A DNA stretch of 64,000 bases from Brachyspira pilosicoli (GCF_008016535.1 NZ_SAXY01000058.1:1-64000), one strand, 5' to 3'; positions 44,860 through 54,070 are shown, counted from the stretch's first letter. The notes: generated from the letters alone by a model not told the origin. Made by a program: numbers and translations.

Positions 44860-45773
44860 AAATGTGCTACTCCTATTAAATCTTTTATATTATTAATATT
44901 ATTCTCTTCAAGATAATTGTTTATTTGTTTTATTATTTCTATAGGGAGTGTTGGGTTAGAAAATATTGCAGAGCCTATGGAAATAACTGAAGCACCTGCC
45001 ATTACAAATTCTAAAGCATCTTCATATTTTTGAATCCCTCCCATTCCTATTATAGGTATATTAACGGCCTTGTAAACTTGATAAACCATTCTTAAAGCAA
45101 TAGGCATTATAGCTGCCCCCGAAAGCCCTCCAAAAATATTGCCTAATAATGGTTTTTTTGTTTTTATATCTATCTTCATAGCTAAAAAAGTATTAACCAA
45201 AGAAACACTATCCGCACCCGCATACTCTACAGATTTAGCAATGCTCGCAATATCAGTAACATTCGGAGATAATTTTACTATTAAAGGCTTTTTTGTTAAT
45301 ACTTTTTTTACTTCTTTTGTAGTTTTCTCAGCACTTTCACAGCTTGCCCCAAAAGCCATACCGCCATTTTTTACATTAGGGCAAGATATATTAAGTTCAA
45401 AAAAATCAACTCTCTCTATCTCATTAGCAATCTCTGCCACTTTAACATACTCTTCTAATGTGCTTCCATTTATATTTAAAATAATAGGTGTTGAGTATTT
45501 TATATTTTTTATAATCTCATCTCTAAAATATTCTATACCCGGATTTTCTAAACCTATACAATTAATCATTCCGCTTGGTGTTTCTGCAATGCGAACACCA
45601 CTGTTGCCATCTTTTTTATTTAATGTTATGCCTTTTAAGTTTACAGCACCAAGTTCATTAACATCAAAATAATCATTATACTCTTCACCAAAGCCAAAAC
45701 AGCCAGATGAAGTTATCACTGGGTTTTTTAATTCTTTACCTAAAAAATTAATATTAAGTCTGTCATTATTCAT
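44856..45773 (-). CDS. pyrD: Dihydroorotate dehydrogenase, class 1B catalytic subunit
   Basis: FMN enzyme that oxidises dihydroorotate. LNINFLGKELKNPVITSSG, NISCPNVKNGGMAFG (active-site region with the catalytic Cys) and IGMGGIQKYEDALEFVMAG are typical. Start placed at 45773 (MNNDRLNINF), which overlaps pyrK by 8 nt (ATGAATAA); the frame is open to 45800, but the extra nine residues are unlike the family. About 305 residues. Confidence 0.95.
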   Translation of the reverse strand: MNNDRLNINFLGKELKNPVITSSGCFGFGEEYNDYFDVNELGAVNLKGITLNKKDGNSGVRIAETPSGMINCIGLENPGIEYFRDEIIKNIKYSTPIILNINGSTLEEYVKVAEIANEIERVDFFELNISCPNVKNGGMAFGASCESAEKTTKEVKKVLTKKPLIVKLSPNVTDIASIAKSVEYAGADSVSLVNTFLAMKIDIKTKKPLLGNIFGGLSGAAIMPIALRMVYQVYKAVNIPIIGMGGIQKYEDALEFVMAGASVISIGSAIFSNPTLPIEIIKQINNYLEENNINNIKDLIGVAHL

Positions 45774-46548
45774 TTTTAATCCATAAATATTTAGCATCAA
45801 ATACAGGTCCGTCAGAGCAAGCCTTTTTTAATACTACCGTTTTATTGTCATAACTAACTTCAACATTGCATCCCAAACAAGCATTAACTCCGCAAGCCAT
45901 TCTCCTCTCAAGAGAAGCATAGCATAATATGTTGTTTGCTAATGCTATTTTTATTATTCCATTCATCATAATGGTAGGGCCGCAAGTGTATATTATATCA
46001 AACTTCTCTTTTTTTATTATTTCGTTTGTTTTCTCTACAGCATTACATTTATCACCAACAGAGCCGTCATCTGTAACTATGTGTAAGTTAATATTATTAG
46101 TATTAAATCTTTCCATTATGTTGAGGGCGTACTTATTTGCTCCCCCCATTACAAGAGTGATGTTATTATTATTATTTGTTAATTTTTCTATTAATAGCTT
46201 TATAGGTGCAATACCCATTCCGCCTGCAGCTATAAGCACTTTTTTATTATTAATATTAGTGTCAAAACCGTTACCTAAAGGGCCTTGTATATTAACTCTT
46301 TCTTTTAGAGTAGATAAATATTTTGTGCCTTCGCCTTTTACCTGATAATAAAACTCTATTTCCTCATTAGAAACATAATGAACACTAATGGGTCTTCTTA
46401 AATATGTGCTGCTTTTGAGCATAAAAAATTGTCCTGCCTTAATATGCTTAAAAGCCTCTTTAGATTTTATTTTGAGAATATACTTATCCTCTGATATTTT
46501 TTTGTTTTCTACAATCTCACAATCTTCTAAAAACATAATTTCGCACAA
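45766..46548 (-). CDS. pyrK: Dihydroorotate dehydrogenase electron-transfer subunit PyrK
   Basis: FAD and [2Fe-2S] protein that passes electrons from dihydroorotate to NAD+. FAD site YLRRPISVHYV, NAD site AAGGMGIAPIKLLIEKL, and iron-sulfur cysteines in CGVNACLGCNVEV with a later KKACSDGPVF. Start either TTG at 46548 or ATG at 46536; neither has a good ribosome-binding site, so translation may be coupled to the upstream gene, whose stop is 12 nt before. Confidence 0.93.
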   Translation of the reverse strand: MCEIMFLEDCEIVENKKISEDKYILKIKSKEAFKHIKAGQFFMLKSSTYLRRPISVHYVSNEEIEFYYQVKGEGTKYLSTLKERVNIQGPLGNGFDTNINNKKVLIAAGGMGIAPIKLLIEKLTNNNNNITLVMGGANKYALNIMERFNTNNINLHIVTDDGSVGDKCNAVEKTNEIIKKEKFDIIYTCGPTIMMNGIIKIALANNILCYASLERRMACGVNACLGCNVEVSYDNKTVVLKKACSDGPVFDAKYLWIKNE

Positions 46549-46560
46549 CCGCTAACAAAA

Positions 46561-47382
46561 TTAAATTATAGTAATTAAATTGGAATAATCATTTATATAC
46601 CCCATCATATCAAGCATAGCAGATATCTCGCCTCTATGATGAGTATTATGATTTAATTCATGCATTATTATATGATAGATTGGCTTTTTTAACATATCAT
46701 CAGCGAAATCTATTTTTATTATTACATTATAATCATCTATACTATTTATTATATCTATTATTATATCATCTAATTTTTTTCTTGTATCAAATAAGGTATC
46801 TAAATTAGCATCTATTGGTTTATTGAATAAAAAATTATCATTAAGATATGTTAATATATCTTCATTTGCTATTATTTTTTTGCTTGAATACTTTCTTAAA
46901 ATAGAAAAGAAATATATATCTGTTTTTATAATATGAGTAAAACTATTTATTAATGATTTAAAATAGCTTCTTGTTTCTTTGTATAAATCTGATTCATTAA
47001 TTTTTTGTATATCTCTAAAAATATTTATAAGCATTCTATTTGCTTTTCTATTATATTCTGCCATAAGAGTAAGAACTCTTTGTGATGTGATTGTTTTATA
47101 AGTTATGATATTTTCTTTTTTATCTGATGTTTTTTTATTAGCTTTTTTGTACTCTTTTTTTATTTCTGAAAAGTCTTTTTTTAATTCTAATAAATTATCA
47201 TATATTAATTTTTTCTCTTCTCTTAATTTTTTTAATTTTTTATTTTTTAATTCTTTTAGATTTTTATTTAAATTGTTTATAATACTTGATTTTAATATCT
47301 CTATCTCTTCTGACTTTTTATTTAACCTATTTAATTCTGAGTTTATTTTTTTTTCTAATAAATTAATTTTATGGTTTATCAT
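46561..47382 (-). CDS. DinB-like four-helix protein with N-terminal coiled coil
   Basis: 273 residues. The first 110 are Lys/Glu-rich helix (KELKNKKLKKLREEKKL), predicted coiled coil. The second part resembles the DinB/YfiT metal-binding bundle: RVLTLMAEYNRKANRMLI and HELNHNTHHRGEISAMLDMMG, where the His residues would hold the metal. First gene of the pyrK-pyrD-pyrFE transcription unit, but no link to pyrimidines is known. The first coiled-coil part is not usual for DinB proteins. Confidence 0.78.
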   Translation of the reverse strand: MINHKINLLEKKINSELNRLNKKSEEIEILKSSIINNLNKNLKELKNKKLKKLREEKKLIYDNLLELKKDFSEIKKEYKKANKKTSDKKENIITYKTITSQRVLTLMAEYNRKANRMLINIFRDIQKINESDLYKETRSYFKSLINSFTHIIKTDIYFFSILRKYSSKKIIANEDILTYLNDNFLFNKPIDANLDTLFDTRKKLDDIIIDIINSIDDYNVIIKIDFADDMLKKPIYHIIMHELNHNTHHRGEISAMLDMMGYINDYSNLITII

Positions 47383-47539
47383 AAACGATTCCTTTTTGCT
47401 ATAGTAAAAACAGCAATTAACTAATAGTAATAGAGAAATTTATTTTTGTCAAATAATTATTAATTATTTTTTATTATTCTTAAAAATAATAATTTATAAT
47501 CTCTTTTTTAATTATCAATAGATGTGTAAACACCATTAT

Positions 47540-48595
47540 TTAATAACTGTATGATAATTTACACTCTACAACATTATCTATACCTTCTATGCCTTCAATA
47601 GGTATATAGTATAATAATTCAAAATCAAAATTATTATAGCTAATTAAAGCTTTGATTGTGAAGTCCATTAAATAATTTGGAGAATGTGAGAAATATGAAA
47701 TAATACTAAAAATACTGTCAACAAATGAAGTATATAATCCTATAGAATAAAATGAATGGCTTTGTTCATAAAAATATTCTATATATGGAATAAATACCCA
47801 ATTTTGTGATATGTAATTATAATTTATTCCAATTAGAGATTTTATGCCGTCAGTATTTTTATATATTTGGTCATTATATAAAAGGTCATAATTTATATTT
47901 CCATAGAGTTTTAAATTAAAATCAAATATATATGAGGCTTCTAGTCCGAGTGCAACATTATTTTTTAAGTTTAAATCATATTTATATTTAACAATGCCCA
48001 TTAAACCCAACTCGGTTGTAGAATATTTTGCATAATACCAAGCAGTATAAAATTGAGGCTCTTCCAAAAGGTCTATAGATTTTGTATCGGTTATAAATCC
48101 TATGGAATGAGTTATATTATCTTGATAAATATTAAGCTCTGTATTATATAGAGAATTATAATCATCATAAAATACACTATCTTCAACAAATATATATTGT
48201 CTGTTAAAACCTTCACCAAAATGGAATTTTCTTTTTCCAATATAAAATGCCATTACATCATTTAAATATGAGAACTCTATTTCATCAAATGTAAATGTTA
48301 TAAATCCATCATTTTTTTCTTTTAAGCTAGAAGTAGACATATCAAATTCAAGATCATATTTTGTATACACTCTAATAGCTGGCTTAAATATAAAATAAAA
48401 GTTAGGATTTAATAATTCAAAACCTATATAAAAATAACTATCATTACTAAGTACATCATTTTTTATAAACTCACTAGGCTCTAAATCTATATAACTAAGT
48501 CTATTTTCAATACCAAATTTAGGACTTATAATTGCAAATGATGTATTAAAAAATATACCTAGTAATAATAAAGTTAATATAATAAATTTTTTCAT
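47540..48595 (-). CDS. Putative outer-membrane beta-barrel protein
   Basis: 351 residues. Signal peptide KKFIILTLLLLGIFFNTSFA, then alternating aromatic/hydrophobic strands and Asn/Asp-rich turns, ending in VVECKLSYSY with an aromatic final residue. No family recognised. Last gene of the envelope cluster 47540-53833; it follows the LolA-like gene after 9 nt. Confidence 0.75.
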   Translation of the reverse strand: MKKFIILTLLLLGIFFNTSFAIISPKFGIENRLSYIDLEPSEFIKNDVLSNDSYFYIGFELLNPNFYFIFKPAIRVYTKYDLEFDMSTSSLKEKNDGFITFTFDEIEFSYLNDVMAFYIGKRKFHFGEGFNRQYIFVEDSVFYDDYNSLYNTELNIYQDNITHSIGFITDTKSIDLLEEPQFYTAWYYAKYSTTELGLMGIVKYKYDLNLKNNVALGLEASYIFDFNLKLYGNINYDLLYNDQIYKNTDGIKSLIGINYNYISQNWVFIPYIEYFYEQSHSFYSIGLYTSFVDSIFSIISYFSHSPNYLMDFTIKALISYNNFDFELLYYIPIEGIEGIDNVVECKLSYSY

Positions 48596-48604
48596 AAATA
48601 ATTA

Positions 48605-49282
48605 TTAATTAAATAAACCAAATAATGCCTTCATATTCTCGCTTCTAAAATACGAGCTAGTAACATCAGAGGATTCCATTCTCTCCACATTACAAACAGT
48701 ACTTAAATTAGTGTTAATTATAAGATTATAAAATTCCATCTTACTAAAACCGCCGCTGCTGCTTATTTTATAAATGCCTTTTTTTATAGCCTTTCCTGTA
48801 TTATCAAAAAAATCTATTATATAATCTTTGCCTTCTTTTTTTAGAAGAGCCTTAGCATATGGAACATTTTTGCTGTTTTTTATTAAACTAACACTATTAT
48901 CAGCATTAACACTCTCAATCTTATAATCATTAATAAAATTAACAGACATTATATCGCTCATATTAGCAGCACCTGTTATAACATAATTGCCTGATATTTT
49001 TAAAGCCGAAACTTGATTTCTTCCCATAACAAAAGAGCCTTGAGTGTTTGCAAGAAAAAGACTCTTACTATTTTTTAAATATACTAGTTTATAATTTCTT
49101 CCTGTGATAAGCTCAAAATCACTAACAACACTCGTACCTTTTTTACTGTCTGTATCTACAAAGTTGCCTATCAATCTGGCGTTTTTTCCATCTATATGAT
49201 ATAAACTAACAAACTCATTAAAAATATTTTTTGAGTATAAAACATTAGCAAATATAAATATTATTAATAAAAACTTATACAT
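48605..49282 (-). CDS. LolA-like periplasmic carrier protein (outer-membrane lipoprotein-sorting type)
   Basis: 225 residues with signal YKFLLIIFIFANVLYS. The mature part is built of short strands around IGNFVDTDSKKGTSVVSDFE, GSFVMGRNQV and LLKKEGKDYIIDFFD, which fits the LolA/LolB half-barrel seen in outer-membrane lipoprotein-sorting proteins. The 8-nt overlap with the FtsX-like gene (ATGTATAA) and the LolD-like ATPase next to it support a lipid or lipoprotein shuttle. Family call is by pattern and context, not by a strict motif. Confidence 0.68.
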   Translation of the reverse strand: MYKFLLIIFIFANVLYSKNIFNEFVSLYHIDGKNARLIGNFVDTDSKKGTSVVSDFELITGRNYKLVYLKNSKSLFLANTQGSFVMGRNQVSALKISGNYVITGAANMSDIMSVNFINDYKIESVNADNSVSLIKNSKNVPYAKALLKKEGKDYIIDFFDNTGKAIKKGIYKISSSGGFSKMEFYNLIINTNLSTVCNVERMESSDVTSSYFRSENMKALFGLFN

Positions 49283-50492
49283 ATTTGATTACCTCTATTA
49301 TAGGCATTCTTATTACTTTTATTATAGGATATATTCCAGAAAGTATAGAAACACCTAATACCCATATAAATATTAAAATAATGTCTTTTAATCTAAATAA
49401 TAAATTTAAATCATATCCGTCAGTAGAGCCCGGAAACTGGAGTCTTATATTAAAAATATCTATTATACCAGATATACCATAAGAAACAAATATAGATATA
49501 ATTGAGCTAATTACAGCTACTATTATAATTTCTAAAAATAAAAGAAGAGTTACATTTTTTATATTTATTCCTAATGCTCTCATTGTACCAAACTCATTTA
49601 AACGCTCTAAAAAGTTTGTAGTTAATATTTGCATAACTGATACAAATACTAATACACTTAAAATACCTAAAGCCATAAGATAATTATCATTATACATCTT
49701 AATAACAGCAATGAAATATGTATTTAAATCTTTCCAATCTTTAGCTTCGTAATTTAAATTATTAGAATTAAAATAATCGTTTAAAGAGTTTTTTACTTCT
49801 GTAGCCTTGCTATAATCATTTAAATAAATAAGCAAATTATGAGCATTTCCTTCTTCTAAACCAAAAGTAGTGTAAGCAGCATTTAGAGGACAATAAAGAA
49901 TCATAGGGTCTAAATAACTATTATTTAATGTTATAGAACCAACAGCCATTAAAGATCCTAATGTGATGCCATCTCCAAAATCTGTCATAAAATTTAAATA
50001 TGGGGTATCATCATAATTAAGATTAAAATATTTACCCAAATCGTACCCCAAAACAACAGTATCCACATCATCATTAAATATAGGTGTACCCTCTTTTAAC
50101 ATAACAGTAGACATTACTTTTGAAGAATCCTCATAAGCATAGCCTACAAATATTTTACTTTTATTTTCATTACCTACTATTCCGTTTAAATCTAATTTTT
50201 TCTGATAATCATCAATGCCTTCAATAGTTTCTAATTTTTTATAAAGTATGTCAAAATCAGAATTATTTAACATATTGATTTTTTCGCTTGTAGTATCCCA
50301 ATAAGATTTATCAGCAATGACAACAGAACCTCCGCTTGTATTTATTATTGATATAATTCCTTCTTCAGAGTAATTGTTGTATCCGCTTATAATCATAAGT
50401 GAAACAAAAGAAACTATTATAAGTATCATATTTAAAATAGTTCTTATTTTATTATACCATAAATTATCCCAAGCCAATTTTATAATATTCAT
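49275..50492 (-). CDS. FtsX/LolC-like ABC transporter permease
   Basis: 405 residues with four membrane segments: one at the N-terminus (MILIIVSFVSLMIISGYN), a 220-residue periplasmic domain, then three spans, with FLERLNEFGTMRALGINIKN as the coupling helix and the C-terminal PIIKVIRMPIIEVIKYV. This is the MacB/LolCE topology. It overlaps the ATPase by 4 nt and the LolA-like gene by 8 nt. Confidence 0.9.
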   Translation of the reverse strand: MNIIKLAWDNLWYNKIRTILNMILIIVSFVSLMIISGYNNYSEEGIISIINTSGGSVVIADKSYWDTTSEKINMLNNSDFDILYKKLETIEGIDDYQKKLDLNGIVGNENKSKIFVGYAYEDSSKVMSTVMLKEGTPIFNDDVDTVVLGYDLGKYFNLNYDDTPYLNFMTDFGDGITLGSLMAVGSITLNNSYLDPMILYCPLNAAYTTFGLEEGNAHNLLIYLNDYSKATEVKNSLNDYFNSNNLNYEAKDWKDLNTYFIAVIKMYNDNYLMALGILSVLVFVSVMQILTTNFLERLNEFGTMRALGINIKNVTLLLFLEIIIVAVISSIISIFVSYGISGIIDIFNIRLQFPGSTDGYDLNLLFRLKDIILIFIWVLGVSILSGIYPIIKVIRMPIIEVIKYV

Positions 50493-51166
50493 AAACTTCT
50501 CTCCAATATACCATCTTTCATAGTATAAATAGTATCAACATATTTTTTTATAGATTCATCATGCGAAATAAAAAATCCTATTCCATTTCTGTTTTTTATT
50601 TCTTTTGTTATATATTCATAAATAAATTTACTAGTGTCTGTGTCAAGATTTGCACTTATCTCATCGCCGAATATATAAGGTGCATCAGTAACTAACGCTC
50701 TTGCTATTGCCACTCTTTGCTTTTGTCCGCCTGAAAGCTGTTCGGGCTTTTTGTTTTTTAAATCATCAATTTTTAGATTTTCTAATATTTTCATGACTTT
50801 ATTTTTAGTGTCTTTATTATCTACATTTAAAAATCTTAATGGTAAAGCCGCATTATCAAATACTGTTTGAGTTTTAAGTAATTCTAAAGATTGAAGTATT
50901 AAGCCAATATTAATAAGTCTGAACTTACTTCTTTTATAATCATTTAAATTAGAAATCTCTTCAGAGTCCCAATATACAGAACCTGTTGTTGGAGTATCTA
51001 TACTTGAGAGAATATGAAGCAATGTACTTTTTCCAGCACCGCTAACTCCATTAATCCAAACTATCTCTCCTTTCTCAATTTCTAAGTTAATATCTTTGTT
51101 TGCCAATATATTATAATATTTTGTTTTATATAATTTTGATATATTGCGGCAACTAATTGCCTTCAT
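50489..51166 (-). CDS. LolD/MacB-like ABC transporter ATP-binding protein
   Basis: 225 residues. Walker A GVSGAGKSTLLHILSSID, signature [16 protein letters not shown], Walker B YIFGDEISANLD (an unusual EI in place of EP), H-loop FFISHDESIK. Pairs with the FtsX-like permease directly downstream. Such ATPases drive mechanotransmission rather than channel transport. Confidence 0.92.
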   Translation of the reverse strand: MKAISCRNISKLYKTKYYNILANKDINLEIEKGEIVWINGVSGAGKSTLLHILSSIDTPTTGSVYWDSEEISNLNDYKRSKFRLINIGLILQSLELLKTQTVFDNAALPLRFLNVDNKDTKNKVMKILENLKIDDLKNKKPEQLSGGQKQRVAIARALVTDAPYIFGDEISANLDTDTSKFIYEYITKEIKNRNGIGFFISHDESIKKYVDTIYTMKDGILERSL

Positions 51167-51186
51167 TTTATGCTCCTTATATATTT

Positions 51187-51954
51187 TTATTTAGTATAAT
51201 AAAAGAATTCTCTGCCATTTCTATAACCGTTTTCAAGTAAAAATGTATATAAACCATCTGGATAAATCTGCTTAGCAAGTTCAAGTTCTGCAAATGCATC
51301 TTTTACTTTGTTTGATTTAATATAAGCTACTGATTTATAAATATGCATTCTATACATCATATATTCAGGAAGTGAGTCATAATCTTCAAAAAAATCAATT
51401 ACAGCAGAAAAATTATAATTATTATAATAACCCATTGTGTATATTTGCCATATTGCTATTAACTGTTTTGCTCTGGCATCATTTGGATTTTTAAGCAGAG
51501 CAAGACGGGCATAATTATTCATATCTATTACTATAGTGTATGGAAGTTCGTTGTTTACTGAAGCTAAATTAATTAGTGAGGCAGAAAAATCAGAAAAAGC
51601 TGAATAAATATCAGAATCAGCATTTTTAAATAATTTATCTTTTTTTGTATTATTATGAACATCTAAAAGCATTTTATAACTTTCACTAGCATTTCCAGAT
51701 AAAACAGAAATACTAGACCAAAGTGAGTATGCTTCTATAGATAAATATAATTTCTCTTCAGTTGTTAAATTACTGTTTTTTATTTCATTAACTAACGCTT
51801 CAATTTCAGCATCTTTTAAAATTCTTGCTGCAGAATAAAATTCGCTGTTTTTATTGTTTATATTATTTAATATAGATTCTGCCTGAGGAGATAATGTTAT
51901 TTTTGCTTCCAACAAACTAAATGAAAGTAATATTATAATAAAAATTTTACTCAT
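51187..51954 (-). CDS. Periplasmic helical-repeat protein (TPR-like), 255 residues
   Basis: Signal KIFIIILLSFSLLEA, then helical pairs with TPR-like spacing (ARLALLKNPNDARAKQLIAI; AFAELELAKQIYPDGLYTFLL). The ARLALLKNPNDARA stretch is similar in style to TatT-like T components, but I cannot prove that. Paired with a second such protein just upstream; both sit before the ABC genes. Confidence 0.7.
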   Translation of the reverse strand: MSKIFIIILLSFSLLEAKITLSPQAESILNNINNKNSEFYSAARILKDAEIEALVNEIKNSNLTTEEKLYLSIEAYSLWSSISVLSGNASESYKMLLDVHNNTKKDKLFKNADSDIYSAFSDFSASLINLASVNNELPYTIVIDMNNYARLALLKNPNDARAKQLIAIWQIYTMGYYNNYNFSAVIDFFEDYDSLPEYMMYRMHIYKSVAYIKSNKVKDAFAELELAKQIYPDGLYTFLLENGYRNGREFFYYTK

Positions 51955-51987
51955 CTATTTTCCTTAAATTAAATAATTTAATTAATT

Positions 51988-52704
51988 TTAATAATGTTCA
52001 AATAAACTAACACCTTTTGCATTTTCCTCTTTTACAAAATTTACAAAAGCCGCATCAGGAAATATATTATAAGCCATATCAAAATATTTTTTGTAATTAG
52101 CTTCATCTTTTTCTACAAAGTATATTTGAGACATCCATAAATAAGTAGTATGCTTTTCCCAATCTTCTTTAGCATTTGCTTCTGCTTTTTTGAATATAGG
52201 CATTGATTTATCATATCCGCCTCCATAGAATTTCGGCATAAATGATACATATATAGCTTTACCTAATAATGAAGGGAAATGATTTGGATTTATTGCTAAA
52301 GCCTTATCATATAAATCAATAATTTTATTTGAATACTCCATAAGCTCATTTAATGTAGCATAGTTTACAAATGCTGTCATTAAATCTGCTAATGATGCTA
52401 AATAGTCAGGATCTTTTTCTGAAAGAAGCGGGTCGTTGTTTGCAACATTGTCTTTTAAATATTTGTATATTTTTCTTTTAGACTCTTTACTAGCACGTAC
52501 TTCCATTACAACTGTTACATTAGTTATGATTTGCTTTTGAAGTTTGTCTAATTTCTTCTCTCTTAATCCTTGCACCTGTGCTTCTACAGACTCATCTCCA
52601 GAGTTCATATAAAATGAATTATAAAGCTCATCTATTTCTTTAATGTAGGCAAATGATTTTACACTGAATATTAACAAAAATAATAAAATTAAGTTTTTTT
52701 TCAT
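51988..52704 (-). CDS. Periplasmic helical-repeat protein (TPR-like), 238 residues
   Basis: Signal KKNLILLFLLIFSVKSFA, then TPR-like helices (IIDLYDKALAINPNHFPSLL; YFDMAYNIFPDAAFVNFV). Shares end pattern (Y.IFPDAAFVNFVKEENAKG) with the neighbour's IYPDGLYTFLLENGYRNG, so the two are probably ancient duplicates. Lies 22 nt downstream of the barrel gene. Confidence 0.72.
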   Translation of the reverse strand: MKKNLILLFLLIFSVKSFAYIKEIDELYNSFYMNSGDESVEAQVQGLREKKLDKLQKQIITNVTVVMEVRASKESKRKIYKYLKDNVANNDPLLSEKDPDYLASLADLMTAFVNYATLNELMEYSNKIIDLYDKALAINPNHFPSLLGKAIYVSFMPKFYGGGYDKSMPIFKKAEANAKEDWEKHTTYLWMSQIYFVEKDEANYKKYFDMAYNIFPDAAFVNFVKEENAKGVSLFEHY

Positions 52705-52726
52705 AATTTAATCCTTATATTGATAA

Positions 52727-53833
52727 TTAAAAACTAATAGCACTAATTACTACATTTATTATTAAACTTTTATTATTATCAGTAGCTAAAGTTATTTGTA
52801 GAGGTGCAGTAGAGAATAAATTAAATCCTATGCCGCCTCCTACCATGTATAACATCTCACCATCATTAATACTTTGATATTCATATTTTCCATATCCAAT
52901 ATTTCCAAAACCCACTAAATATAAATCATTCCAACCAGATGGCAAGAATCTCATATATAATTTATATTCTAAATGTAGAAATGTTAAAAAGCTATAAGGC
53001 TCTACATATTTTTCAGCATTGTTTAATGGAAGCATCTGCAATATGCATAAATATTTCTCTCCAATAGAATAATTCTTTTTAGAGTCATTAAAATAAGCAC
53101 TATAACTAATATACGGCATAATGCCCAATTCTCCCCAATAGTGGAAAAATGAATAAGGCATAGATGCATATATTCCATAAGAATATTCTTTTCCATTTGG
53201 TATAATATTAAAATCTATTCCTGTATTAAATTTTAATTTATTAATAGAATTATCATAAATTAAAGCAGATACATCTACACTCTGCTGAAGCTTGAAAATA
53301 TTATTTATTTCTTTAGTGTTGCTGTTTAAATCAAGTATTTTACCAACGTTAAGGTTATATGTGAGAGAAACATTTTCAAACATATATCCTGTTGAAAAAT
53401 TACCATAAGATTCTAAGGTATCAAAAGTATATTTATCAGTATATGGAATTAATCCTTGTTTATATTTTAGATTTATAAAAAACCTATCGTATCTATATTC
53501 CATGCCAGCATATGCAAAAAGTCCAAAAGAGTATGAGCCATATTCATAGCTTATACCTATACGTGGAATATAGAGATATGAAGCATTTTTTCTATATAGA
53601 TATCCAATATCAATAAAGAATGGAAAGCCTGTAACATGGTAAGTCATATAAAAACTTGATCTTTTGAATGTGTCTTGTGCTTTTAAATTTAAAGAACTAA
53701 TAGATATAAATAAACAGAAAATTATTAGGAATAATTTAGAAGTTTTTATATTAAGCCTTAATGAAATTTGACTAAAAAAAAATTGATGCAACACCAAAAG
53801 AAAAATGGTTAATTGTAAAGTGTAATTTTCCAA
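52727..53833 (-). CDS. Putative outer-membrane beta-barrel protein lacking a normal start codon
   Basis: The mature part is a barrel-like protein of about 315 residues with frequent aromatic strands (YGSYSFGLFAYAGMEYRYD) and Gly-rich end (YMVGGGIGFNLFS). Where a signal peptide begins (KTSKLFLIIFCLFISISS) and 6 nt after an AAGG site, the codon is ATA (53749-53747), not ATG. The frame is open upstream through 28 codons to the heptamer array, with only TTG (53833) or GTG as starts. One more array unit would put it in frame with the leaderless ATG at 53925. First gene of a seven-gene envelope cluster. Confidence 0.75.
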   Translation of the reverse strand: MENYTLQLTIFLLVLHQFFFSQISLRLNIKTSKLFLIIFCLFISISSLNLKAQDTFKRSSFYMTYHVTGFPFFIDIGYLYRKNASYLYIPRIGISYEYGSYSFGLFAYAGMEYRYDRFFINLKYKQGLIPYTDKYTFDTLESYGNFSTGYMFENVSLTYNLNVGKILDLNSNTKEINNIFKLQQSVDVSALIYDNSINKLKFNTGIDFNIIPNGKEYSYGIYASMPYSFFHYWGELGIMPYISYSAYFNDSKKNYSIGEKYLCILQMLPLNNAEKYVEPYSFLTFLHLEYKLYMRFLPSGWNDLYLVGFGNIGYGKYEYQSINDGEMLYMVGGGIGFNLFSTAPLQITLATDNNKSLIINVVISAISF

Positions 53834-53925
53834 GACTACTGTAGACTGTAGACTGTAGACTGTAGACTGTAGACTGTAGACTGTAGACTGTCTACAATGA
53901 TTTGTATCAAAATATCAGTTTTCAT
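53809..53925 (-). CDS. Leaderless upstream ORF through the heptamer array (currently out of frame with the barrel gene)
   Basis: Opens MKTDILIQIIVD, then SLQSTVY repeats, then SWKITLYN and stop (53811-53809). The ATG is 7 nt after the -10 box, no ribosome-binding site. The distance to the barrel frame is 92 nt, which is two more than a multiple of three; adding one 7-nt unit, or removing two, joins the frames. Opening residues and frame match the ORF at 2609. Confidence 0.4.
53840..53893 (-). repeat. Heptanucleotide tandem array (TGTAGAC on the plus strand), 7 copies plus partial
   Basis: Seven perfect units from 53840 to 53888 plus a partial unit. Reverse complement of the array at 2641-2707, including both end palindromes (CTACTGTAG and TAGACTGTCTA on the plus strand). 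Confidence 0.97.
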
Positions 53926-53932
53926 AGGCACT

Positions 53933-53961
53933 AATATAACATAATTTAATAATTATGTCAA
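53933..53961 (-). promoter_or_regulatory. Promoter of the second heptamer leader and envelope cluster
   Basis: TTGACA (53961-53956), 17-nt spacer, TATATT (53938-53933), then AGTGCCT and ATG. First 15 bases identical to the promoter at 2574. Confidence 0.7.
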
Positions 53962-54024
53962 TAAAAAATATGAAAAATTTGTCATGGAGCCATAGATATT
54001 GCACGTTTTTTAGTTAAAATAAAG

Positions 54025-54070
54025 TAGGTATTCCTTATAATATAAATAACCCAATTTAAAGGAATACCTA
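54025..54070 (+). promoter_or_regulatory. Inverted repeat over the transposase ribosome-binding site and start
   Basis: TAGGTATTCCTT (54025-54036) and AAGGAATACCTA (54059-54070) are perfect 12-bp complements; the second arm contains the AAAGGA ribosome-binding site and the A of the ATG. RNA started outside the element would fold and hide the start, as described for several IS elements that avoid read-through expression. Confidence 0.7.
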
